A stretch of 64,000 nt of DNA from Pollenia angustigena (taxonomy: Eukaryota; Arthropoda; Insecta; Diptera; Polleniidae), in assembly GCA_930367215.1 (NCBI GenBank), contig OV884056.1, forward strand, positions 281,400,067 through 281,464,066. Reading direction: 5' to 3'. Both the position numbers and the translations under genes were made by a program. Below the pieces are notes generated by a model. That model was given only the letters and a program-made list of their open reading frames with translations. It ran no database searches and was not told the DNA's origin. Positions 1-11,388 of the stretch are shown here, in pieces. How positions within the stretch are numbered: the stretch's first letter is position 1; every line of letters begins with the position of its first letter.

Positions 1-1169
1 CATCCCCTTGTTAAAGTGGCCAGTCATATGGCTAGCATTTGGACTGGTTGTGTCATAAAGGGGCTAGTATTATAAGCAGCTCGGAGACAGCCACATGAAC
101 TACAGGGTTATAAGTCTGAAAATATTGGACAGGTTTGAATAAAATAGACCGCATTTACATCTATGCAATTAACGCCGAGTTTTTTTTTCTATTTTCTTTT
201 AAAGTAGTTTCTACGAAACTCTTTCCACATTTACATTTTAAATTTTTCCAAGCATTTTTTCAACTTTTTCAATCCCGATTTCTTCCCTACACCTCTTGCT
301 AACAAATAAAAAGTTGCATGCGAAAGTTGCGGCGTTAATTGCATAATGTAAATATGGTCATATATGTATATTTTGCACTTTTAAATATTATATATTTTGC
401 TGTAGTCGTTGGACATGCAGGGAAGGAAAGTGTTTTTAACTCCTGAAATTTCCGAACTCTCGCTGGAGGGAACTACAGATTTCCAATATAAAACTCTTAC
501 TTGTTAAATAAAAAAACTTCCATTCAAGTCAAAGTTTTTTATTTTTTTTTTACTTAATCATACTTTATATGGCTTCAAAGCTCCTAACAATAGAAACAGT
601 TAATATCTAACTATTAAAATTATAGTTCATCACCATTGACCATCAATTATTTATTTATATTACACTCTTTTGTTATATCTACGTACAAGTTTATTCAAAT
701 AAGTTTCAGTGGTTTGGTCGTCTTGCTTCAATTATTCGTTCACTTGACGACACCATACAATTACTTTAATACGTCAAGCGCAAAATTAGCAACAACAACA
801 ACAATAATAATAACAATAATAGATTTAACACATAGGCAAGTTTTTTTTTTGTTCATGTACGAGAGAAGAAGAGAATATAAATAACTGTTTTGAAAACTAA
901 TAAAATTAAAGTGGAAAATTTTAAATTAATAAATAATAATGTTTAACTGCTTAAGAGATGTCGAGATAATGTTATTAAACGTGGAGGCTTTTCTTTTTAT
1001 ATTTAATAATTACATAAATAAAATTGAAATTTAACACTTCGTTATTGATAATGTAAAATATATAAATTAATTAATTAAATAAAATTTGGCTTATAATTTA
1101 AAATATGGCGTTAATAATTTCAAAATCAGAAATTCACAACTGATGGTGTGTATTTAACACATGGTTTGT
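1..1169. other. AT-rich non-coding stretch
   Basis: I see no gene here. The stretch is A/T-rich with homopolymer runs and short CAA/AAT microsatellite-like tracts near 795-825. The only long open frame, at 636-884, has no recognisable motif and is ordinary for such DNA. Confidence 0.6.
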
Positions 1170-1177
1170 GTCTACAA

Positions 1178-2360
1178 CAGTGTTGCCATTAGGATACGAA
1201 AGATAAATTTTTCGTATCTTTTGATGACTTCAGGTACCATGTATAATCCTGACATTTTTCGTATCTTTTGAATCTGTACGCAAAATGCACAGAAATAAAA
1301 TATTAGAGAATTTTTAGCCAACTAAAACTTATTAAGACTGATTATCGTAACCTACGCAATGCTAATATAATAGCAGCTTTAATAATGGTGAAAGAAAACA
1401 TTAAGGATCTAGTAGTGCGAAGTTGTTCTAAGGAAATATAAACAGGTTTTTTATTTTCAGGAAATTTATATGAACTTTTTGATATAATCGCCTTCGTATA
1501 AACGCCTTAACTCATATATTTTTACAAAATGAGTTTGTTTTGATAACATCCAAAGATTGTTACATATAATTAATTTAAAAGTTTGGTTACTGTATTTTTA
1601 AAAGTTACATAAGTAATATTTATGACTTAAATAAATATAAAAAATTTAATTTAAATGATATCATTTTCTTTACAATATTTATGAAATATGAAAACATATG
1701 TTATGTTAATAAGAGCCACTTTTTGGGTATGAGTTTGAAGTTTATTTAATTCGATAATTAGCTGATCTGAGAATTAAGTTAATCTAGTATCAATTGAATT
1801 TGATATTTTTGGGTGGTGGCTTAAACCATGTAGCGCTGCCATACTGAACACAAATTAATGGCAAAATTTTTTTGCAAATGTCCACTTTTATCAAGCAATA
1901 TGGATGTTTTCAAAGAAGAAGAAGAAAAATGTGCGAATTTAATATTGTTTACAAGGAAGAAATTATATTTGTTTAAAGAAAAAATATATTAAAGAAAAAA
2001 TGTAGAATGGAAAAGTTATAAAAAAGTGCTCAGCAATAAATCATGTTCTAAAATGTATTTTTTGTTTATATTTTTTTCAAAAGTTCTTTATGTTAAACAT
2101 GTGTTTGTTGACAGTTTAAGTTTAGGTTAAAACCACCAACGTTGGCCGCTTAAACTAGCAAAAAAAAGTTAAAAAAAATACAACTCAAAAAGTAAATACG
2201 GAGATTAAAGTTAATTTAATCGCTAATCTCTAACCCAAAAAGTGGCTCTAAATGTTAAAAGTGGATTTTTATTTTTTTTCCAAATTTTATCTTTTTGGGA
2301 AAAAGTGTATCTTTTTGTAAACCAAAATGTATCTTTCTCGAAATTTCACTGGCAACACTG
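1178..2360. mobile_element. hAT-type non-autonomous element
   Basis: The ends are inverted: the left end begins CAGTGTTGCCA and the right end finishes with its reverse complement, followed inward by related CGA..AAGATA sequence. The flanks are GTCTACAA (1170-1177) and CTCTACAA (2361-2368), an 8-bp duplication with one mismatch that fits the hAT preference nTnnnnAn. No transposase frame is visible, so I infer a non-autonomous hAT relative. A TAA-flanked MITE sits inside it at 1713-2248. Confidence 0.7.
1713..2248. mobile_element. PIF/Harbinger-type MITE nested in hAT element
   Basis: The 16-bp terminal repeats GAGCCACTTTTTGGGT are exact and inverted, each flanked by TAA (1710-1712 and 2249-2251). 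A 3-bp TWA duplication is typical of the PIF/Harbinger superfamily. It is 536 bp long with no coding capacity, and it lies inside the hAT-type element, so it inserted later. Confidence 0.7.
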
Positions 2361-3004
2361 CTCTACAACAACTTATTTGGCATTATGGCGGCTAAATATT
2401 TGTCATTTATGCAAGGAAAAGAGATTTTTTTTAGCTTTAAAAAGAATGAGTTTTGGATCCACAAAGCATTTTTTCTTGCTGGGATCAGAACTAAGGGGAT
2501 GACCACTACTAATGCATTGCATTATGTTGGAACTAGGAAAATAGGTTATGGGAAGGAGGTTAGTGGGAGTAGTGTTTGTGAAAGACTTCAACTCACTCAT
2601 GACGAAAGTGAGAGAGAAGTTTCAGCAGGGTGGTTATTGGCGCTGCGAAATATGGCCCCAGGATATATGGCCCCAAAAAATAAATTAAAATTGACCCCAA
2701 ATTTGGGGCTATTTTTCATAATGCAATATGGCCCCATTTTTTTAATGAAAAATTACCCCAAAAAAATAACCCTAAAAATAAAATGAAATATGACCCTAAA
2801 TTTGGGGTTATTCTTCATTATGAAAAATCACCTCAAAATTTATAATGAATTTTAACCCCAAAAAAGAACACAAAGAAAGTGACATTAAACATTTTCGGTG
2901 GAGTTCATAAGCCCAAAACTAAAAATCCCAAATTAAGAATCCCGATTTCAAAATCCGGATAGTTATACAGTTTTGGTTTTAAAAATCGTACGATTGATAG
3001 CACG

Positions 3005-3400
3005 GTTGGGCTTTCGGCCATGCACAAGGAGTTTTTTCTCTATGGTATAACGAACACTGGCTTTGCTTACTAAAGCTCTACGTTATAGTCGGCCTTCGGC
3101 CGGGCGCAAGGATTTTTTCCTCTATGGTATAACGAACACTGGCTTCGCTAACTAAAGCTTCTCTGTATAGCAGGCCTTCGGCCGGGTGAAATAATTTTCT
3201 TCTCTTTGGTATAACGAACACTGGCTTCGCTCACTAAAGCGCAAGGATTTTCTTTTCTATGGTATAACAAACTCTTCTCGTAATAGCCGGACTTCGGCCG
3301 GGCTCAAGGATTTTTTCATCTATGGTATAACAAGCACCGGCTTCGCTAACTACAGCATCTCTGCATAACCGGCAAGGATTTTCTCTACTTTGGTACACAG
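3005..3400. repeat. GC-rich ~80-bp modules, tandem
   Basis: These are several degenerate units of CGGCCTTCGGCCGGGC, CAAGGATTTTCTCC, TATGGTATAACA and CTGGCTTCGCTAACTAAAG at roughly 80-bp spacing. The same module is found in the interiors at 38575-38945, 42230-42715 and 55670-56190. Open frames crossing it are by-products of the repeat and are not genes. Confidence 0.8.
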
Positions 3401-4394
3401 AAAAAATTATTGCCGAATTATTTTCAAACAAACGCTTGTTTGAAATTTTTTCTACTTTCTACAAAATTTTTTACTGATTCAATTAAAATTTTTGTTTGAT
3501 TTTTATTTAACAAACAAAAATGTTGACAACCATTCAAAAATATAATACACGCGTTATTGGTTTCAAGTTTTCATAATTTTGTATGAAATATTTAACGCTT
3601 TTTAATGTTGTCGTCTTTTTGCATTTTTTTATTTGATCGTAAGCAACACTTCCTAATGTGAAATATAAGAACTACAACAAAAAACACATGCTGTCTATTT
3701 TTGGACGCTTTATAAAAGTACAACAGTAAGAAAGAAAGAAAAAAAAAAAACAAAAAAATAGCAGGTAAAAAAACGTTTCACTCTTTTTAAACAACAGAAA
3801 CAACAACAACATTATAAGAAACAAAATAAATTTTTGGTTGGTTTCAAAGTTGATTAGAAAAAAAACAAAATTCCGTATTCAATTTTTTCAAACTGTTTGC
3901 TTAAATACATCAAATACAAAAATATAATGATGACGAAAAACATATCGAGTCGGTCTGTCGCCGTTTTTGGGTTACATTTCTTCTTCATTAGCGAAGGAAA
4001 GGATACAGCAACAGTAAGTGATGACGAAAAATTGTGTGTTTTAAAAAAAGACTTCGTTCAAAAATTATTTCAACAAAAATATGTGTCTCAAAGCCAGCCT
4101 GCCGCTCTGCTCTCTCTGCCATCATCTTCCAATACAGTGCCTGCTTGTGTGCGCATCATTGCTTGTGCAAAAACCTGTTTTTTTTGATTTTGAAATTTAG
4201 TATATGAATTTCAGTAAACTTTTTGTTTGATTCAGTTGAATTATTTGTTTGAAAAAATCAGTGTTTTTTTTCAATAAACAAAATGCAAATAAATTGTTTG
4301 AATATGCGAATTTGTTTATAGGACCGATTTCAGACAAAAAATTGTTTGATGCTACAAATTTTTTGTTTGAATTGGAAAAATAATTTTTTCTGTG
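3396..4394. mobile_element. TA-flanked MITE, CACAGAAAAAA family
   Basis: Exact inverted ends CACAGAAAAAATTATT are flanked by TA (3394-3395 and 4395-4396). The interrupted host module normally reads GGTATAAC, and removing the insert restores that order, so TA is the duplicated target. This fits Tc1/mariner-type MITEs. Its core near 3925-3960 (GATGACGAAAAACATATCG) recurs in the elements at 9878 and 35139. No coding function is apparent. Confidence 0.65.
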
Positions 4395-4780
4395 TATAAG
4401 AATTCGGGTTTTGTATGCTATCCTTAGAAACTTTTACATAGAATTTTATAAAATTTGTGTAAAAATGTTTGGGGTGATTTTTCATTTCTTTAAACTTGCA
4501 TTTTTTATTAGTAGATGAAAAATAGCCCCAAAGTAAAAATTGTGATTTTATTTGGGGCCATTTTTCATTCCTTGATGTTGGGGTCATTTTTCATTCCACT
4601 TAAAATGCAAAAACACCCTAACGAAAAATTGATAAATAACCCAAAAAAAAAACAAAAAAATTGCGCCAAAATTGCGTGTTGTTGTGTCTCATGTAAAATT
4701 TTGGGGCCGTTTTTCATTTTCCTTTTGGGGCCATATTTCCTGGGGTCATTTTGCGCACCGCCGGTTATTCCACATACGAA

Positions 4781-4895
4781 CAGTCCGATTATTAAATTTA
4801 ACAAACGTTTATTAAGGACAAATTTCAAAGTAAATTGGTTCTTTAAACCTTTATTAAATTTAAAAATTTTTTATGAATACAGGCACAACATATTT
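4781..4895. repeat. Short dispersed repeat, copy 1
   Basis: A ~110-bp sequence containing CGATTATTAAATTTAACAAA and GTTTATTAAGGA, then TTAAACCT and TTATTAAATTT, recurs at 13155-13260 and 47612-47715. It is partly self-complementary around AAACGTTT. Its family is unknown. Confidence 0.6.
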
Positions 4896-5108
4896 AGCAA
4901 AACTAAGCTGTGACGTCAAAATTTTGTTGACAAACTTGGTAATGGCGGCACAAATCTGGTTTTCAGAATAACTTATCCTAGTTTAACTGATCTTAAAAAC
5001 CTTAAAACCCCAGCCTAAGAATAACATTTGCGGTTGTATTTGACGCTTTAATTAATAAATAAATATTGGTAATAAAGTTTGCTTTCGACCGTCTGTGTCC
5101 TTCTTTAA

Positions 5109-5259
5109 TGCTGGGTACACACAGTGCAATCTACATGCAATCTGTTTCAATGCAACCTGAAAATATCAAAGCGTTTTGATGTTGATGCAATCTGGAATGA
5201 ATGAAAATGAATTTAATTCAATAGATTGCGTAAATGTGTTGCATAGTGTGCACCCAGCA
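5109..5259. mobile_element. Short PIF/Harbinger-type MITE
   Basis: A 151-bp element has inverted ends TGCTGGGTACACAC and TGCTGGGTGCACAC, each flanked by TAA (5106-5108 and 5260-5262). The TWA duplication points to PIF/Harbinger. It is non-coding. Confidence 0.7.
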
Positions 5260-5262
5260 TAA

Positions 5263-6889
5263 TAATTTCATGTTGAGTTTGATTTAATTTATTTATAAAT
5301 TAATTTTAACAAATTGCTTGCTGAGTCTTAAATTATTAACCTGTTCTTATATCCACACCACAATAATGGAAAGTGCGTTTGTGCTGATGTTTGTAACACA
5401 ATAAAATATTGGTCTTAAATCTACGTTTAAGTATACCGATCAACTTAGAATCACTTTTTGAACAGATCTAACCATGTCCGTTCGTCCGGCTGGATGACCA
5501 TGTAAACCTTGTGTGCAAAGTACAGATCGTAATTTCGGAGATAATTTTATAGCATTTGGTAAAAAGTTTCTAATTGTCACAAGGACCCAGTCCTATTGAA
5601 ATGGTGGTTTATAATTTTAGAAAGCCCTTATACAACCTTCTTTTCGGAATAAAGTCATTGTGCCCATTAACCATCTTATTCTGTGGGTGTTTAGATTAAA
5701 TTTCATTGCAATATAAAGAATCTTACCGCCCATGGGTCCGAAATAGAGTACACTCTCGAAAATTTGTTTTTGTTGAACGACTGTACTTTGTTACTTGTTT
5801 TTATTTTTACAATTCTATTTGTGGCTGCGCAATTGGGTTAAGAAACGTAATTAAATCCGGAAAAATATTTATTAAAATCTTTAGGTATGCACTTTTTTAT
5901 AAGCAAGATTTTTTAATTTTTTTTGTCAGCAAATTTTAAAAAAAATTTAAATGTAAAAAAATAAAGAGATAATATATAAGAGCTAAAAAAAGTCTTTTGA
6001 CTTTAACATTTGTAGCAAACGACAACCATTTTTTTTTGATAATCTGCCGTAAAACAAAAGATTTAAGCAACAAACTTGAATAGGAATTATTTATTAAAAT
6101 TATAAAAAAGGTTTGTGTTTTGTTTGCTAAATTCATTTGTTAAAAAGTTATTAATAATAACAAAAACATCATAAAAAATTCCCAAAAAAATCTGAACTGT
6201 GTTTTTTTTTGTGATGCTGGATTTTATCAATTTATTTACTTATTTATTCTATACTTTATGAAATCATCTTTTTTTTTTGGTTCAAATAAATCAACTTTTG
6301 CACAACGATACTTTTGTGTTGCAAAAGATATGTAAAATATTTGAATTTCGAAAAATTTATTGTTTGACCATTAAAAAAAAAATGATTTTATATTTACGAA
6401 TGGTTCAAGAAGAGTTGTTTAATTGAAAAGAATTTTATGAAAGTTTTGTTATAAAAAAAAAATGTAAATATTAATCAGACATTGATATCTTTTTGCACTT
6501 GAGGTAAAGAAAAAAATATAAGTCACCAAGAAGTGACAAAAAAGTTATTGCAAAAATGGCAACTTAATAAATATATACCTTGTCTTTCCTTAAAAATAAT
6601 CTTAAGAAAACTATGAAAATATTAAATGCCCATTTATTTTTTTTTGTATTTTAATAATAGTTTTATTTGTACAATAAAAGCCATTTAAACAATTTTTATA
6701 AAAATGTATTTAACTGCCAATAAAATTATTAAAATAACAGTAAGCAATATTCATAAGTACGTGTATTAATATCCGCACATAAAAATATCAATTATGCATA
6801 ATTTTGTTATGGAAAGGAAATGTTTAATAAAAACTTCCTACTTTCAAAGAAATTGTAAGGAATAACATATTTTCATTTAGTTTTTAACC
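5263..6889. other. AT-rich stretch with DINE-like scrap
   Basis: No gene is visible. Near 5436-5540 a scrap reads CGATCAACTTAGAATCACTTT followed by a GTCCGTTCGTCCGGCTGG block. Related sequence occurs at 8375-8480, so this is a degraded copy of a dispersed repeat carrying the GTCCGTC signature seen in DINE-1-like elements. The rest is A/T-rich with poly-A and poly-T runs. Confidence 0.5.
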
Positions 6890-7042
6890 CTCAAGCTGTC
6901 ATTAATAAAAAAAAACCCGCTACAGTAGTTCACAATAGGTAGCAACATTTTCACTGGCGTTCATAATAGAGCAACAATTTTTTTTCGCGACCACACACAT
7001 TTTAAATAAAAATCCGTTTGCAAATTTTGCCCACTTTGCTGT
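6890..7042. repeat. Remnant of the 50-kb MITE family
   Basis: TTCATAATAGAGCAACAATT and CCGTTTGCAAATTTTGCCCAC match the interior of the PIF/Harbinger-type MITE at 50042-50419. The left end is degraded, and the right side abuts the Jockey-type LINE. Confidence 0.6.
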
Positions 7043-7046
7043 AATT

Positions 7047-7978
7047 AAAAACACCAAGAGCGATCAGGTACTAGTTAGTTCCTCCTATGATCTATCGTCT
7101 GATCATTCACCTTCAATCCTCATTTTAAAAGGCAGCTCTGACGCCGCAGCTGCAAACTTTATTTTCTATCCAAACAGAAACACAAATTGGTTAAAGTATA
7201 AAATATATGTGAGCTCTCACCTATCACAGTGCATTTCCCTGAAAAATTCATCAGACATCCAAACAGCTGTAGACCGATTTACAGAAGTCTTGGATTCTGC
7301 AGCAAGAAATGCAACCCCAAATTAGCTGACAATTAAACGTGCTCCTTACAATACATCGACGGATATAGAGACCCTTATCAGAGAAAAATGGAAGTTAAGA
7401 AGATAATGGCAAAACAGTCGTTCCCCAACCACTGCAATTATGCCTGACAACTCTTCACAATAAATTGAGACAGAACCACGAGTCTCCTGTAGAAGGCTAT
7501 TTAAACAAAAAACTCGAATTACAGCTTGTGGAAGGCTGTATGTTATATGAAATGCCCTATAACCCAAGAATCTCCATTAAGACTGGAAAACCGCACTTGG
7601 GCTAAAAACACAAATGAATATTAAACGCTTTCGCGGACCACCTTGAGAAAGTTTTTACGCCACATGATGCACATACTTCTTCCTGTCGTCCAATCATTCC
7701 TGATAAGGTAAACCATCCAATAAAATTAAACATAACTTAAGTAAAATCTGCAATAGAAAAAGTGAATACAAGAAAATCTCCCGGACCTGACCGCATCACA
7801 GGATCAATGATAAGAAACTTACCATCGTCTGCTTCCAGAATCTTCCCGCTCATTTATAACGCGATATTAAGAGTCGGATACTTCCCATCCTCATGGAAGA
7901 GGTCTATAATTGTTATGATTCCCAAGCCAGGAAAATATGCTAGCCAGGTTGCTTCGTACAGACCGATTAGCTTATTAT
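7047..7978 (+). pseudogene. Jockey-type LINE ORF2, 5' part (broken)
   Basis: This piece encodes the end of an APE-type endonuclease and the start of a reverse transcriptase. The endonuclease motif YDLSSDHSP is read at about 7085-7112. From about 7755 the frame gives RKSPGPDRITGSMI, then a GYFPSSWKRS..IVMIPKPGK stretch and SYRPISLLS, which are the classic blocks before the catalytic core in Jockey-clade LINEs. Several stops and frameshifts lie between 7320 and 7760. The 5' end is missing: ORF1 and most of the endonuclease are absent, as is usual for a truncated LINE. The frame is cut exactly after SYRPISLL by the hAT-type element at 7979. Confidence 0.85.
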
Positions 7979-8962
7979 CAGCGAAACCAGAAATATGCAA
8001 TTGCATGTTTTTCCTTGTGCGACTAATGTAGGCAGAAACAATATATTTATCCGTTTGAGAGCTTTTTATGAATTTTGGCATTGATTTGTTAGTGCATATT
8101 TTTGCATATTTTACCGATTGAAGCATTTTTTGGCATATTTTAGTTAAAAGAGCTTTTTTGCAGCATGTTTTAAGTTTATATTTTGATAGATATTCAATTT
8201 GTTTAGATGCCTACAATAGCTTTTGCAGCAAATTAAAAAATTTTTTTTTTCGAAAATCTGTTACTTCAATTTCGACATCTAAATTAAATTTTTACTCTAA
8301 AATTGTAAGACAAAGCAGGTTGTCATTAAGGATAAATGTTATGCGATTTGTATCTAGACCAATCTTTTAGAATTCCGATCGACTCAGAATCACTTTTTAA
8401 AGTGATCTAACGATGTCCATCCATCCGCCTGGCTGGTTATCTGTCCATGTGCGCAGAGTACAAGTTACAATTTTGTAGATTATTTGATCAATATGAACGA
8501 AGTCTATGCAAATGGTGAGAATCGATCTATTATTTCACATCCAAATTAGACTCTTTGTGTCCGCAAGCTATCTTATTAAATTCTATATTAAATTCGTGCC
8601 AAAAATATTTTACTTCAAATTAAATTATTTTCGAATCGGATCACATTTGCTAAATCCCATCCTTAACTAGCTTTAACTTCCTTTTAAATGTTAACATTTG
8701 TTTACAATTTAGCGGCCGTACCTAAAACCCCTAAAAGACACAGACCCATATGGATGGTTATATCTAGATAATATTCGGCGCAAACAACTCTTATATGAAT
8801 TTTATATTTTTTAGGTTTTTTTTTAAAATTTTGTTATTAAATTGTTAAAAATTGTGTCTTCAAATGAGCAATTTTTAATTTTTAGGACATTTTTTTAACA
8901 TTTTTCAGGGCATATTTTCCAGTTTTTACTGCATTTTTTAGAGCATATTTCTGGTTTCCCTG
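7979..8962. mobile_element. hAT-type element inside the Jockey LINE
   Basis: The ends CAGCGAAACCAGAAATATGC and CAGGGAAACCAGAAATATGC are inverted, differing at one base. The flanks CTTATTAT (7971-7978 and 8963-8970) are an exact 8-bp duplication matching the hAT preference nTnnnnAn. Removing the element rejoins the reverse-transcriptase frame. Subterminal GCATATTTT repeats are frequent, as expected for hAT transposase binding sites. It is 984 bp long with no transposase, hence non-autonomous. Confidence 0.85.
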
Positions 8963-9877
8963 CTTATTATCAATCCTATCGAAGCTTTTCGAAAAAATAT
9001 TCGTTTTAAGTATAACTCCTCATCTTAATGACATCATCACCAGTTCGGATTCAGAGCGAAACATGGTATAATAGAACAAGTGCATAGAATTGTCACCCTA
9101 ACTAGATCGGCGTTTGAGAAAAAACAATACTACTCAGCTCTGTTTATAGACATTTCCCAAGCATTTGACAAAATTAGGCATGATGGGCTGGCTACTCATC
9201 AAAATAACACGAATGCTTCCTCAAAACACTCACAAGCTTCTGGAGAGCTATCTAACAGGCAGAACATTCATAGTAAGGTCGCAAGATAAATACTCCCCCT
9301 GAATAAAATTACTGCCGGTGTCACGCAAGGCAGCATATTAGGACCGCTATTATATATAATATACACAGCGGATATGCCAACAAACCTGAGCACGCATACC
9401 TCTACATATGCAGACGACACAGCATTTATTAGCGTTTACCATGACCCAAAAGTCGAATAGCAAAATCTACAGTATCACATCAACGAACTGGAGGCCTGGT
9501 TTAACAAATGGAAAGTAAAGGTGAATGTGCTCACTTAACTTCCACTCTCAGAAGACAAACGTGCCCAGCAGTCAAAATAAATAACGTCAGTGTTCCGGTA
9601 GAAAATTTTGTAAAATACTTGGGAATTTATTTAGATAGACGATTGACGTGGACACGTCATATTGAAGCGAAAATAACAGCTTTGAAACTTAAAGCTGCTC
9701 AACTACATTGACTCCTAGGTCGAAACTCAAACTTGTCTTTAGACAACAAAATTCCCTTATACAAGTGCATCATAAAACCAATATGCCCATATGGCATCCA
9801 ATTATGGGAAACTGAATGCGCATCTAACATCCAAACGCTTCAAAGAAGACAGTCTAGAATATTACGACAAATTGGTA
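8963..9877 (+). pseudogene. Jockey-type LINE ORF2, reverse transcriptase core (broken)
   Basis: The LINE frame resumes here. ALFIDISQAFDKIRHDGL (about 9137-9190) is the block carrying the first catalytic aspartate. The block GVTQGSILGPLLY follows near 9315. The catalytic YADD box is read at 9407-9418 (STYADDTAFIS). The later thumb-like segment FVKYLGIYLDRRLTWTRHI (about 9607-9660) and IIKPICPYGIQLWE (about 9770) are typical of Jockey ORF2. Frameshifts occur near 9290 and a stop lies near 9460, so it cannot be functional. The frame stops at LRQIG where a TA-flanked MITE entered at 9878. Confidence 0.88.
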
Positions 9878-11084
9878 CACACAGAAAAAAATACCAATGT
9901 AAAATTAACATGGAAAAATGTTGCTTGAGAATCATAGTAAATTTCAGCAAAAGTATGCCCTTACTTAAATTTATCATTATTTCATATTAATTTTAATGAA
10001 AAATATTAAAATAACCTTAAATTACGTTTATTTTATATTATTCACTGTTAAAAAATTAAAAAAAAAAAATAATAAAATATAAATAAATATGGATTCAATA
10101 TTGAATCCATAAAAACCTGTTTTATATTAAAATCAAAAGTTTATCTAGTTAAATTAACATGCATACATACTTAAGTATGTAAATTTTTTATTTTCATTTT
10201 TAATATATTTTTTTTTTTTTTTTTTGTCATTATTTTTTTATTGAATCTTCATATATTAAATATGAACTAACAATAATTAATCAAATCTTAACCTAATATT
10301 TAATATATTAATATATGTTATGAAAATAAGACAATTCCCGTATTCTTTTAATTAAAATTATTTAGTTAAATAGTACAACAAGTTTTCAAAGTAGAATGAT
10401 GACGAAAACCATATCGGGCGATTCTGCTGATGCTTCTGTTAACAAAAGAGAATACAAAATAAGTGAAACATGTGTTACAGGGGTAAAGCTACGGTCACAC
10501 TTGTCAAATATTTGACGAAAAAAGCGGGACCAACAAGCAAACGAAATAATCGTTTCCTAAAATTCCAAAATTTATTTTGATTATAATATCACAACTTACA
10601 AAAAACAATTCTTTGCTAGGTCTTGTAGTATAATTAGTTTATTTTGTGATATTAAGACCATGTTAAATCTCACTAACTATTGACAAAAGTAGGGGTTACG
10701 CTTATTTGGTCAAACATTTAATAAGTGTGACCGTAGCTTAAGTGTTTTGAATTATTCTTAATTAAATGCATATGTTGTCTCTGAAGCTTCTTCACACTGT
10801 TAAAACACACTCCAACCAATTTGATTCTACATTGTTTCAACTTGAAATAACTTTCATTCAACGTGATTCCGATAGTTATTTCAATATAAATTACATTTTG
10901 CTCTAACTTTACTGCAATGTTAAATTAACATGAATTATAGTTATTTCAAAAGAAAAAAATGTTGTTCGCCGTTATTGTAAAATCAGGTTGAATTAACATG
11001 AAAAACGTATGAAGAAAAATCACCACCGACAAATTTTAAATCAACCTTGTTTTCTACGTTTTTAACTTGATTTTTTTCTGTGTG
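9878..11084. mobile_element. TA-flanked MITE inside the Jockey LINE
   Basis: The inverted ends CACACAGAAAAAAATACC and CACACAGAAAAAAATC are flanked by TA (9876-9877 and 11085-11086). The LINE frame continues beyond it, so this is a clean insertion. The core near 10393-10450 (GATGACGAAAACCATATCGG, then TCTG.TAAAC) matches other MITEs here. It contains a further MITE at 10487-10738. A TA target fits the Tc1/mariner type; no transposase is present. Confidence 0.75.
10487..10738. mobile_element. PIF/Harbinger-type MITE nested two deep
   Basis: A 252-bp element has inverted ends AGCTACGGTCACACTT flanked by TAA (10484-10486 and 10739-10741). It lies within a MITE that itself lies within the LINE, so three insertion layers can be ordered. 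Confidence 0.8.
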
Positions 11085-11086
11085 TA

Positions 11087-11388
11087 TATACGTAATGATA
11101 TTATCCACAGAGATCACATCGTCCCCACTATCCAGGAGGAAATTAAAAAATATTCAATTAGCTACACAGATAAACTAATGGCCCGCCCTAACTTCCTCGG
11201 TCCGGGTCTGCTTTAGTTCGAAGGTCACCAGAGGCTAAAAAGAACCGATACTTTGTGTCTAACTAGAAGACATTTTTAAAATTTGAATACAGCAGTTAGT
11301 GGTTACATTGAAAACAATTAATAAACAACAAGTAAAATTAAGATTTTAATACATGTTGTAAATTTCGATAAGAAAGATTCAATAATAA
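11087..11388 (+). pseudogene. Jockey-type LINE ORF2 C-terminus and 3' tail
   Basis: Immediately after the MITE the LINE frame continues as NDIIHRDHIVPTIQEEI and then YTDKLMARPN, the usual C-terminal end of Jockey ORF2. The remainder is A/T-rich 3' sequence running up to the DINE-like element at 11389. The exact LINE 3' end is unclear. Confidence 0.75.

Larger units (their letters stand above)
2639..4762. mobile_element. Foldback-like element, GGCGNTGCG family
   Basis: The left end starts GGCGCTGCGAAATATGGCCCC and the right end carries its inverted near-match, with CCCCAGG..ATATGGCCCCAAAA in both arms. The flanks repeat GGTTATT exactly (2632-2638 and 4763-4769), a 7-bp duplication. The arms (about 2639-2870 and 4500-4762) consist of repeated GAAAAATNNCCCCAAA-like units, giving a foldback structure. 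The interior holds about five GC-rich modules (3005-3400) also found in the 38, 42 and 55 kb elements. A TA-flanked MITE is nested at 3396-4394. No transposase is visible. A 7-bp duplication recalls Galileo/P-type foldbacks, whereas the related family at 38 kb has 9 bp. Confidence 0.7.
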
